Of a stretch of DNA of 6,827 bases, positions 1 to 5,546 are shown piece after piece; position 1 is the stretch's first letter, and the number at the start of each line of letters is the position of its first letter. This DNA is from Chloroflexota bacterium. GTDB taxonomy: Bacteria > Chloroflexota > Dehalococcoidia > SHYM01. The notes under the pieces were generated by a model that searched no databases, was not told the origin of the DNA, and saw only the letters and a list, made by a program, of their open reading frames with translations. The position numbers and the translations under genes are program-made. The stretch spans positions 1-6,827 of the forward strand of contig JACQGV010000209.1 of the NCBI GenBank assembly GCA_016199375.1, given 5' to 3'.

Positions 1-143
1 CCGCATGGGCAACCGCCACGTCACCATGTGCCCCCACAACGCCTTCCCCTGCCGGGGCGACGGCGATGGCGATCCACATATCGTCGCCCCGGCAGGGGTA
101 GGCGTTGTGGGGGCACATGGTGACGTGGCGGTTGCCCATGCGG
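1..143. repeat. Near-perfect 62-bp inverted repeat at the window edge (fold-back)
   Basis: Bases 1-62 are the reverse complement of 82-143 with one mismatch (T45 opposite T99), around a 19-base spacer (63-81). The right arm and spacer belong to gene 1 in its normal frame. The left arm replaces the sequence that should continue that gene. The mismatch would make one codon Phe (TTC) in the inverted copy and Tyr (TAC) in the gene. Because the repeat begins exactly at base 1, a chimeric fold-back at a contig end is likelier than a biological hairpin, but a true inverted duplication cannot be excluded. Confidence 0.95.
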
Positions 144-856
144 TCCTGCACCCGGCCGTTCAGGGTGTAGTCCATCAGCGCCCGGGCGATGTAATGGACG
201 CCGATCTCGTACTGGGAGATGTCCACCCACTGGCCCTGGCCGGTGCGCCGCTGGTGCTGCAGGGCAGCCATGATGGCGAAGGCGCCGTGGAGGGCGCCCG
301 CCATATCGGGGATGGGGATGGCCGAGTTCAGGGGCGCTCGGTCGGGCCGCCCCGTCAGGTGCGAGATGACCATGGGCTCCAGCCCCCAGCCGAAGGCGCT
401 GTAGTTCCTCCAGGGCCCGGCGTGGCCGAAGCCGGTGGAGGAGACCATCACCAGGTCGGGACGCAGCTTGCGCAGCGCCTCATAGTCCAGGCCAAAGCCC
501 TTCATCACGCGCGGGGTGTAGTTCTCCGCCACCACGTCGCTGACGGACACCAGCTCCTTGAAGAGGCGGACCCCCTGCGGTGTGCTGAGGTTGAGGGTGA
601 GGTGGTGCTTGTTGGAGTTCGCTCCCAGGTACTGGGTGCCCTTCTCCCAGTAGTCGCCGCTGGGGTCGTTGTCGGCGTAGTAGGCGGGGCGGGCATCGTC
701 CAGGCGGGTGATGGACTCCACCTTGATGACCTCGGCGCCCAGGTCGGCCATGAGCTTGGTCGCGCAGGGGATGGCCCAGGCGGTGGCGCACTCCACCACC
801 CGGATGTTCTCCAGGGGGAGACGCTTTGGCTGCATCATTGCTCTAGCCATAGTCAT
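1..856 (-). CDS. CaiB/BaiF (family III) CoA-transferase, Asp-bearing, C-terminus missing (gene 1)
   Basis: Cytoplasmic enzyme of the family that moves CoA between carboxylic acids through an aspartyl-CoA intermediate; substrate unknown. From the ATG at 856 the frame is open to the left edge (about 285 codons; the family usually has about 400). Visible signatures are the Rossmann-like N-terminus LENIRVVE, then LGAEVIKVES (residues 39-48), AENYTPRVMKGFGLDY (110-125), and PIPDMAG with the expected catalytic Asp at residue 184, 25 residues before the Q of TGQGQ. The reading is credible to about residue 265 (position 62). The last 62 bases are an inverted copy of 82-143, so the residues they encode are probably not real. 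The ATG at 856 overlaps the upstream stop as ATGA. ATGs at 850, 838 and 835 are alternatives, and 838/835 fit family N-termini better. No strong ribosome binding site is seen. Closest in motifs to gene 4 (4264-5514). Confidence 0.85.
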   Translation of the reverse strand, partial: MTMARAMMQPKRLPLENIRVVECATAWAIPCATKLMADLGAEVIKVESITRLDDARPAYYADNDPSGDYWEKGTQYLGANSNKHHLTLNLSTPQGVRLFKELVSVSDVVAENYTPRVMKGFGLDYEALRKLRPDLVMVSSTGFGHAGPWRNYSAFGWGLEPMVISHLTGRPDRAPLNSAIPIPDMAGALHGAFAIMAALQHQRRTGQGQWVDISQYEIGVHYIARALMDYTLNGRVQDRMGNRHVTMCPHNAYPCRGDDMWIAIAVAPAGEGVVGAHGDVAVAHA

Positions 857-1704
857 TCCATCTTTGGTGGGAACTGAATGATCCGCCGAATAAACCTGGC
901 TCCTGCCAGCACCGACGTCCTTTTCTCCCCGCCACCTTCTTCGAAAACTTCTAGCTGCCGCCGGGCTTCCCACCCGAGTCCAGCGTCGTCGTTATAGGTA
1001 GCCACTAGCCAGACTGGTCCGTTTGGCGCTTCGTCTCGGCATTCGAACGTGAAGTCAAATTCACGCCTAATATCGTGCGGAATGTGCTCCAGTCGCCAAC
1101 CACCTTTCCCTATGGGTGGATCTAGGGCAATGGCCACGTCGTAGATAGGCCGCGACTCTTCTTGTAGCCGGATGATGCCACCAAACTGGGTGGGAAAGCT
1201 TTTGCCGCGGGATACGCCCCGCCCCTCCAGGCCGAGCACAACCAATGGGTCAGTGGGACGTTCTGGCCGCATCCGCATAAAATTTTCTTTTTGAGTCACT
1301 CTACCAACCCGCCGGTACGCCTGAAGTCGTCTTGCGTCCACGCGCCTCGCGTTATCTATGGGCTCGGAGGAGTAAAGATAGACGCCAGTTAGTGGTGGCG
1401 TATCCTCTTCTACTTCGACGACAATAACCTTGTTGTCCCCCTCGTTTGAAGAGAAGTGGTCTATGGACACTGGGAGGGTAGGGTAGGTGTGTTGTTTGAT
1501 GTAGTTCGCTAGCTCCTCAATCGTGTTCTCACCAACGGTGACGCCCTTCTCCGTGCCGTCGTTTCCGACACCAAAGAGGAGCTTTCCCCCAAAAGAGTTA
1601 GCAAAAGCCACCAATGTGTGAGTTCCGTCATCTCGTTCAGCCAGAGACGTCTTGAATTCGACAGTTTGGCCCTCGCCACCCTGAATGAATTGGCTCAGTT
1701 TCAT
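853..1704 (-). CDS. Schlafen AlbA_2 domain protein (putative nucleic-acid-binding), lower GC
   Basis: A 283-residue protein with an N-terminal AlbA_2 (Schlafen-type) domain over roughly residues 8-137. Visible marks are EGQTVEFK (11-18), the AFANSFGGKLLFGVGNDG stretch (33-50), IEELANYI (62-69), a beta-rich VIVVEVEED (93-101), and the closing YRRVGRVT (130-137). Family members are thought to bind nucleic acid or nucleotide and occur in regulators and defence-linked proteins; the exact role here is unknown. Residues 145-283 match nothing I recognise: mixed alpha/beta, no membrane segment, basic C-terminus. Sampled 60-base lines are about 48-58% GC, against 78% for a sampled line of gene 3, so the gene was probably acquired horizontally. 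It lies 38 bp after gene 2 on the same strand, and its TGA overlaps the ATG of gene 1, so it could be co-transcribed with both. The start at 1704 gives the usual short lead-in to the domain; its ribosome binding site is weak. Confidence 0.8.
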   Translation of the reverse strand: MKLSQFIQGGEGQTVEFKTSLAERDDGTHTLVAFANSFGGKLLFGVGNDGTEKGVTVGENTIEELANYIKQHTYPTLPVSIDHFSSNEGDNKVIVVEVEEDTPPLTGVYLYSSEPIDNARRVDARRLQAYRRVGRVTQKENFMRMRPERPTDPLVVLGLEGRGVSRGKSFPTQFGGIIRLQEESRPIYDVAIALDPPIGKGGWRLEHIPHDIRREFDFTFECRDEAPNGPVWLVATYNDDAGLGWEARRQLEVFEEGGGEKRTSVLAGARFIRRIIQFPPKME

Positions 1705-1715
1705 TGTCTCAGTTT
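1688..1715. repeat. Imperfect 14-bp tandem duplication over the start of the AlbA_2 gene
   Basis: Two adjacent 14-base units, 1688-1701 and 1702-1715, match at 12 of 14 positions. On the minus strand the upstream unit carries the ATG at 1704-1702 and the downstream unit forms the first codons. The duplication could have altered the leader of this gene. Its function, if any, is unknown. Confidence 0.6.
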
Positions 1716-1742
1716 CTCGGTAGTCATAGAGTGCAGACCAAC

Positions 1743-2930
1743 CTACACCACTCCCGCGGCCGCCAGGGCCTGCACGTCGGCCTTCGAGTATCCCAGCTCG
1801 CCCAGCACCTCGGCGGTGTGTTCGCCCAGGAGCGGCGCCGGGCGGCGCACCTGCCAGGGCGTCGCCGTCATCTTGAAGGGCGCGCCGGGGTAGCGCTGGG
1901 GCCCGGTGAGGGCGCGGTCCACCTCGGCGAAGAAGTCCCGCGCCGCCAGCTGCGGGCTGTGGGCCACGTCCTCCGGCGTCTCCACCACCGCCCAGGGGAA
2001 GCGCAGCTCCTGTCCCTCCTGGAAGGCGGTATGCTTGTCGCGGGTCGCGAAGACCTCGCTCATGATCTGGGCCAGCTCGGGGCCGTGAAGCGGCCGCTGG
2101 GCAAGATCGGCGAACTTGGGGTCGAGCAGGTCGTCGCGGCCCATGTAGGCGGCGAAGACCTCCCAGTCCACGTGGCCCAGCAGGGGCACCACGTAGCCGT
2201 CCCTGGCGGCTATGATGGTGGTGGTGCCGCCGCCCCCCTTGGGCTGGCGGCGGGGCACCGCCCCCATCATGGGATACAGGAGCTGCCCGAAGACCTGGGT
2301 CCCGATGACTGTCTCCTGGATGGAGGTGTCCACCTGCTGCCCCTGGCCCGTCTCCTGGGCGTGCCAGAGGGCCATGAGGGCGCAGGCGGCGGCGTTGGCG
2401 CCGGCCATCATCTGGGCCATATCCAGGCCGTGGCGCGTCGGCGGCTCGTCGTAGCGGCCGGTGTCGTACATCAGCCCGCCCATGGCGTAGCTGACGATGT
2501 CCTGCGCCTTGTAGTCGCGGTAGGGCCCCGTCTGGCCGAAGTTGGAGACGGAGACCATCACCAGGCGCGGGTTGATGCGCTCCAGCCTGCGGTAGCCCAG
2601 CCGCCAGCCCTTGAGCACGCGCGGCTCGAAGTTCTCCACCAGCATGTCGGCGGTCGGCACCAGCTTCTTCAGGATGTCGCGCCCGGCCTGGGTGCGCAGG
2701 TCGAGGGTGATGCCGCGCTTGTTGGTGTTCAGGTAGAGGAAGAGGCCGCTCTTCTCCGGGTGGGCCTCATCGCCGAGGAAGGGCGGCATCCGGCGCGCGG
2801 GGTCGCCCTCGGGGCGCTCCACCTTGATCACGTCGGCCCCGAAGTCGGCCAGCAGCTTGGTGCAGTAGGGCCCGGCGATGCACTGGGTCAGGTCAATGAC
2901 CCGGAGCCCCTCCAATGCTTGTGGAGCCAT
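1743..2930 (-). CDS. CaiB/BaiF (family III) CoA-transferase homolog with Gln at the catalytic Asp position (gene 2)
   Basis: Complete 395-residue family III protein of usual length. N-terminal ALEGLRVIDLTQCIAGPY (5-22), FGADVIKVERPEGD (30-43), LVENFEPRVLKGWRLGY (97-113), TGQGQ in the middle, and the family ending RRPAPLLGEHTAEVLGELGY are all visible. Counting back 25 residues from the Q of TGQGQ, as in formyl-CoA transferase and in genes 1 and 4, gives Q173 in MAQMMAG instead of Asp. An Asp lies three residues earlier (D170) and could serve only if the alignment slips. It may therefore be a non-catalytic subunit, or an enzyme with changed chemistry. The ATG at 2930 is preferred over that at 2942 because GGAAAGG (minus strand, plus positions 2940-2934) lies just before it and a candidate -10 lies too close to 2942. 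First gene of the minus-strand operon. Its closest motif match is gene 3: both carry SGLFLYLN followed by KRGITLD. Confidence 0.9.
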   Translation of the reverse strand: MAPQALEGLRVIDLTQCIAGPYCTKLLADFGADVIKVERPEGDPARRMPPFLGDEAHPEKSGLFLYLNTNKRGITLDLRTQAGRDILKKLVPTADMLVENFEPRVLKGWRLGYRRLERINPRLVMVSVSNFGQTGPYRDYKAQDIVSYAMGGLMYDTGRYDEPPTRHGLDMAQMMAGANAAACALMALWHAQETGQGQQVDTSIQETVIGTQVFGQLLYPMMGAVPRRQPKGGGGTTTIIAARDGYVVPLLGHVDWEVFAAYMGRDDLLDPKFADLAQRPLHGPELAQIMSEVFATRDKHTAFQEGQELRFPWAVVETPEDVAHSPQLAARDFFAEVDRALTGPQRYPGAPFKMTATPWQVRRPAPLLGEHTAEVLGELGYSKADVQALAAAGVV

Positions 2931-2954
2931 GCGCCTTTCCATGGGAATAGACTG

Positions 2955-2963
2955 ATTCTATCA
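2955..2963 (-). promoter_or_regulatory. Candidate extended -10 promoter for the minus-strand operon
   Basis: Read on the minus strand this is TGATAGAAT, a TG-n extended -10 with five of six bases of TATAAT. No convincing -35 lies 17 bp upstream, as is common for extended -10 promoters. Transcription would begin near 2948, leaving about 18 nt before the ATG at 2930. This spacing supports 2930 over 2942 as the start. Based on consensus matching only. Confidence 0.4.
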
Positions 2964-2973
2964 TGGGCGCCCA
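2964..2973. promoter_or_regulatory. Perfect 10-bp palindrome in the divergent intergenic region
   Basis: TGGGCGCCCA is its own reverse complement and lies directly upstream of the candidate minus-strand -10, where an operator would overlap the promoter spacer. In GC-rich DNA such a palindrome can occur by chance, so the operator role is only a guess. Confidence 0.25.
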
Positions 2974-2994
2974 AGTAAAGGGGGGCTTCCGGCG

Positions 2995-3032
2995 CCGTGG
3001 TAATATCGGGCATTGGCATTCTCCTACCACGG
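2995..3032. repeat. 8-bp inverted repeat in the leader of the plus-strand operon
   Basis: CCGTGGTA (2995-3002) and TACCACGG (3025-3032) are exact reverse complements, 22 bases apart. The right arm ends 13 bases before the ATG of gene 3. It could be a dyad operator for a regulator shared by both operons, or a hairpin in the transcript near the ribosome binding site. An AT-rich TAATAT at 3001-3006 between and within the arms is the only weak -10-like element for the plus strand. Confidence 0.35.
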
Positions 3033-3045
3033 TGGCGGAAAAGGC

Positions 3046-4260
3046 ATGCAGACGGGAGCACTGGAAGGCGTCCGGGTCATCGAGTGGGCGGAGGGCATCG
3101 CCGGCCCCTTCGCCGGCCGCATCCTGGCGGGCCTGGGCGCCGAGGTGGTGAAGGTGGAGCCTCCGGGCGGCGGCGACGCCTCCCGGCGCGCGGGGCCCTT
3201 CCGCGGCGACGTGCCGGACCGCGAGGCCAGCGGCCTGTTCCTATACCTGAACGCCGGCAAGCGGGGCATCACCCTCGACCCGGCGCGGCCGGGGGGCCGG
3301 GAGGTCTTTGGGAAGCTCCTGGCGGGAGCGGATGTCCTGGTCTTGGACAAGCCGGCCCCCGCCCTGCGCCGCTGGCGCCTGGGGCTGCCCGGCCTCCAGC
3401 GCCGCCACCCTGGGCTCGTCGTGGCCTCCGTCACCCCCTTTGGCCTGGAGGGCCCCTACGCCGGTTTCAAGGCCAGCGACCTGGTGACCTTCCACATGGC
3501 CGGGCTGGGGTTCATCACCCCCCGGCTTCCCCCTAGCCCCGACCTGCCTCCCCTGCGCGCCGGCACCCCTATCGTCGGCTACCTGGCAGGGCTCAACGGC
3601 GCGGCCGCCATCGGCTGCGCCCTCCTGGTCCGGGAGCTGAGCGGCCGGGGGCAGCTCATTGACCTGGCGGAGATGGAGTGCGCCATGTTCGCGGTCGCCG
3701 CCGGGGTCCCCGCCTACACCTACGAGCCCCGGGTACCCAGCCGCCAGCCCGCGGGCCCGCCAGCCGTCGCCCCCATCGCTCTCCTGCCCACCGCCGACGG
3801 CTACTTCGAGGTGCAGTGCCAGGAAGAGGAGCACTGGGATGGGCTGGTGGGGGCACTGGGCGAGCCCGAGTGGGCCCGCTGGGAGGTGTTCGCCGATAAA
3901 GGGCTGCGGGGCCAGAACTGGGATGCCCTGCGTCCGCTGCTGGAGGAGGTCACCCGCACAGTCGAGAAGGCCAGGCTCTTCCGCGAGGCCCAGGCGCGCG
4001 GCGTCCCCCTGGCGCCCGTGAACAGCCCTCGGGACGTGGTGGAGTGCGAGCACCTGCGCGTGCGGGGCTTCTTCGAGACCGTGGAGCACCCTGTCGCCGG
4101 GCCGGTGCTGATGCCCGGCGCCCTGGCCCAGCTCACCGCCACGCCGTGGCGGGCGCTGGGGCCCGCGCCACTCCTGGGACAGCACACGACGGAGGTGCTG
4201 GAGGGCCTGGGCTACTCCAAGGCGGAGCTGCTGGCGTTGCGGCAGCGGGGAGCGGTCTAG
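3046..4260 (+). CDS. CaiB/BaiF (family III) CoA-transferase homolog lacking the catalytic Asp (Gly178) (gene 3)
   Basis: Complete 404-residue family III protein. Family marks are ALEGVRVIEWAEGIAGPF (5-22), LGAEVVKVEPPGG (30-42), GLFLYLNAGKRGITLD (63-78), SGRGQ near residue 200, and the ending LGPAPLLGQHTTEVLEGLGY. Two hallmarks are lost. The catalytic Asp position holds Gly178 (codon 3577-3579, in PIVGYLAG), with no acidic residue nearby. The usual VENF.PRV segment reads VLDKPAPALRRW (99-110). It is therefore unlikely to form the aspartyl-CoA intermediate itself and may be a structural or substrate-binding partner of gene 4, which starts 3 bases after its stop. The ATG at 3046 is preferred over an in-frame TTG at 3013 because it gives the family's normal N-terminus and follows a purine-rich GGCGGAAAAGG. 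First gene of the plus-strand operon. Confidence 0.9.
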   Translation: MQTGALEGVRVIEWAEGIAGPFAGRILAGLGAEVVKVEPPGGGDASRRAGPFRGDVPDREASGLFLYLNAGKRGITLDPARPGGREVFGKLLAGADVLVLDKPAPALRRWRLGLPGLQRRHPGLVVASVTPFGLEGPYAGFKASDLVTFHMAGLGFITPRLPPSPDLPPLRAGTPIVGYLAGLNGAAAIGCALLVRELSGRGQLIDLAEMECAMFAVAAGVPAYTYEPRVPSRQPAGPPAVAPIALLPTADGYFEVQCQEEEHWDGLVGALGEPEWARWEVFADKGLRGQNWDALRPLLEEVTRTVEKARLFREAQARGVPLAPVNSPRDVVECEHLRVRGFFETVEHPVAGPVLMPGALAQLTATPWRALGPAPLLGQHTTEVLEGLGYSKAELLALRQRGAV

Positions 4261-4263
4261 AGC

Positions 4264-5514
4264 ATGACGCCGACTGGCGCCTCTCCCCAGAGACGGCGGC
4301 GCCGCGGGGGGCTCAGGCCCCTGGCAGGCTATCGGGTCATTGACATCACCTACGGCTGGGCCGGGCCCATCTGCGGCGCCCTGCTGGCCGACATGGGCGC
4401 CGAGGTGATCAAGATCGAGAGCAACGCGCGGCTGGATACCTGCCGCTTCCTGCCCCCCTTCAACGGCCCGGGCCCCAACCGCGGCGGGCAGTTCAACACC
4501 TACAACCGCGGGAAGAAGAGCTGCACCATCAATCTGAAGGCGCCCCCGGGCATCGCCCTGGCGCGCCGGCTTATCGCCAGCGCCGACGTCGTGGTCGAAA
4601 ACTTCGCACCGCGGGTGATGCCCGGCCTGGGGCTGGGCTACGACGTGCTCCGCACCCTCAACCCGGACCTGGTTATGGCCTCCCTGTCGGGGTTCGGGGC
4701 CACCGGCCCCTACCGCGACTACGTCGCCTTCGGCCTCCCTCTCCAGGCGTTCCTGGGGCTGGTGCACCTGACCGGCTACGCCGGGGGCCCGCCGGTGAAC
4801 GTGGGGACGCCCATACCTGACATCGTGGGGGGCACCACCGGCGCCCTGATGATCGTGGCCGCCCTGCGCCACCGCCGGCGCACGGGCGAGGGCCAGTTCA
4901 TTGACGTCTCCCAGTGCGAGGCCATGGGCGCCTTCTTCGCCGGGCCTTACCTGGACTACGCCCTGAACGGGCGGGAGGGCCAGCGCCGCGGCAACCGCGA
5001 CGACGCCATGGCGCCCCACGGCGTCTATCGCTGCGCCGACCCGGAGGGCTGGTGCGCCGTCGCCGTGGCGGGAGACCAGGAGTTCGCCGCCCTCTGCCGG
5101 GTCATCGGGCGGCCGGAGCTGGTGGACGACGCCCGCTTCGCCGACCAGCCCTCGCGCTGGCGCCATCAGGACGAGCTGGAGCCCATCATCGAGGCCTGGA
5201 CCCGCCAGCGCAGCAAGCGGGAGGTGTTTTTGGCCCTGCAGGCCGCGGGTGTCGCCGCGGGGCCCGTGCACCACATCCCGGACCTGCTGGCCGACCCTCA
5301 CCTGAAGCAGCGGGGCACCTTCATCCAGGACAGCCACCCCGAGATCGGCCCCAACCCGATGCTGGGCCCTTTCTGGCGGCTCCAGAGTACCCCGGGCCGG
5401 GTGGAGCGCCCCGCCCCCCTCCTGGGGGAGCACAACGGCTACGTCTTCCAGGAGCTGCTGGGCCTGGCGCCGGAGGAGCAGCAGCGGCTTGAGGCGTCCC
5501 AGGTTCTCTGGTAA
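4264..5514 (+). CDS. CaiB/BaiF (family III) CoA-transferase, Asp-bearing (gene 4)
   Basis: Complete 416-residue cytoplasmic family III CoA-transferase. An Arg-rich lead-in (QRRRRRGG, residues 9-16) precedes the normal fold. Then come LAGYRVIDITYGWAGPI (20-36), MGAEVIKIESNARLD (44-58), VENFAPRVMPGLGLGYD (111-127), and TPIPDIVGG with the catalytic Asp at residue 186, exactly 25 residues before the Q of TGEGQ. The C-terminal part has AGPVHHIPDLLADPHLKQRG, the family's acceptor-lining region, and ends with RPAPLLGEHNGYVFQELLGL. It starts 3 bases after gene 3, so the two are surely co-transcribed and probably translationally coupled. Motifs shared with gene 1 are IES..RLD, DY.LNGR and NR followed by PH..Y.C. 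Likely the catalytic partner of gene 3. The acid substrate is unknown; aromatic, alkylsuccinate, mesaconate or carnitine-type acids are all possible for the family. Confidence 0.93.
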   Translation: MTPTGASPQRRRRRGGLRPLAGYRVIDITYGWAGPICGALLADMGAEVIKIESNARLDTCRFLPPFNGPGPNRGGQFNTYNRGKKSCTINLKAPPGIALARRLIASADVVVENFAPRVMPGLGLGYDVLRTLNPDLVMASLSGFGATGPYRDYVAFGLPLQAFLGLVHLTGYAGGPPVNVGTPIPDIVGGTTGALMIVAALRHRRRTGEGQFIDVSQCEAMGAFFAGPYLDYALNGREGQRRGNRDDAMAPHGVYRCADPEGWCAVAVAGDQEFAALCRVIGRPELVDDARFADQPSRWRHQDELEPIIEAWTRQRSKREVFLALQAAGVAAGPVHHIPDLLADPHLKQRGTFIQDSHPEIGPNPMLGPFWRLQSTPGRVERPAPLLGEHNGYVFQELLGLAPEEQQRLEASQVLW

Positions 5515-5536
5515 CATGGCGGCGTTGCGCCAGAGA
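5505..5536 (+). promoter_or_regulatory. Hairpin joining the stop of gene 4 to the ribosome binding site of the hydratase gene
   Basis: TCTCTGG (5505-5511) pairs exactly with CCAGAGA (5530-5536), with an 18-nt loop that begins at the TAA of gene 4. The right arm overlaps the Shine-Dalgarno-like sequence of the next gene. A ribosome finishing gene 4 would open the stem, so it could couple translation of the two genes. A 7-bp stem with a long loop is only modestly stable. Confidence 0.3.
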
Positions 5537-5540
5537 GGTG
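5533..5540 (+). promoter_or_regulatory. Ribosome binding site deciding a GTG start at 5547
   Basis: GAGAGGTG lies 6 bases before the in-frame GTG at 5547. The other in-frame GTG, at 5538, is itself part of this element and has no good site before it. This favours 5547 as the start of the hydratase gene. Confidence 0.55.
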
Positions 5541-5546
5541 AAGAGC

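Noticed and set aside
5..877. A 290-codon plus-strand open frame starting MGNRHVTMCPHNAF
   Set aside because: Its first residues look like a CaiB protein only because the inverted repeat places a piece of gene 1 on the plus strand. The rest is antisense to gene 1.
1704..2978. A 424-codon plus-strand open frame opposite gene 2
   Set aside because: Antisense shadow of a complete CoA-transferase gene. The product is compositionally biased and matches no family.
3013..3045. TTG start for gene 3 at 3013
   Set aside because: It would add 11 residues not typical of the family and would put an inverted-repeat arm inside the coding sequence. The ATG at 3046 fits family N-termini better.
3241..5517. 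A 758-codon open frame on the minus strand opposite genes 3 and 4
   Set aside because: It is antisense to two clear CaiB-family genes and crosses their boundary. Its product is low-complexity Gly/Ala/Val/Gln/His-rich with no recognisable domain, as expected for a stop-poor antisense frame in GC-rich DNA.
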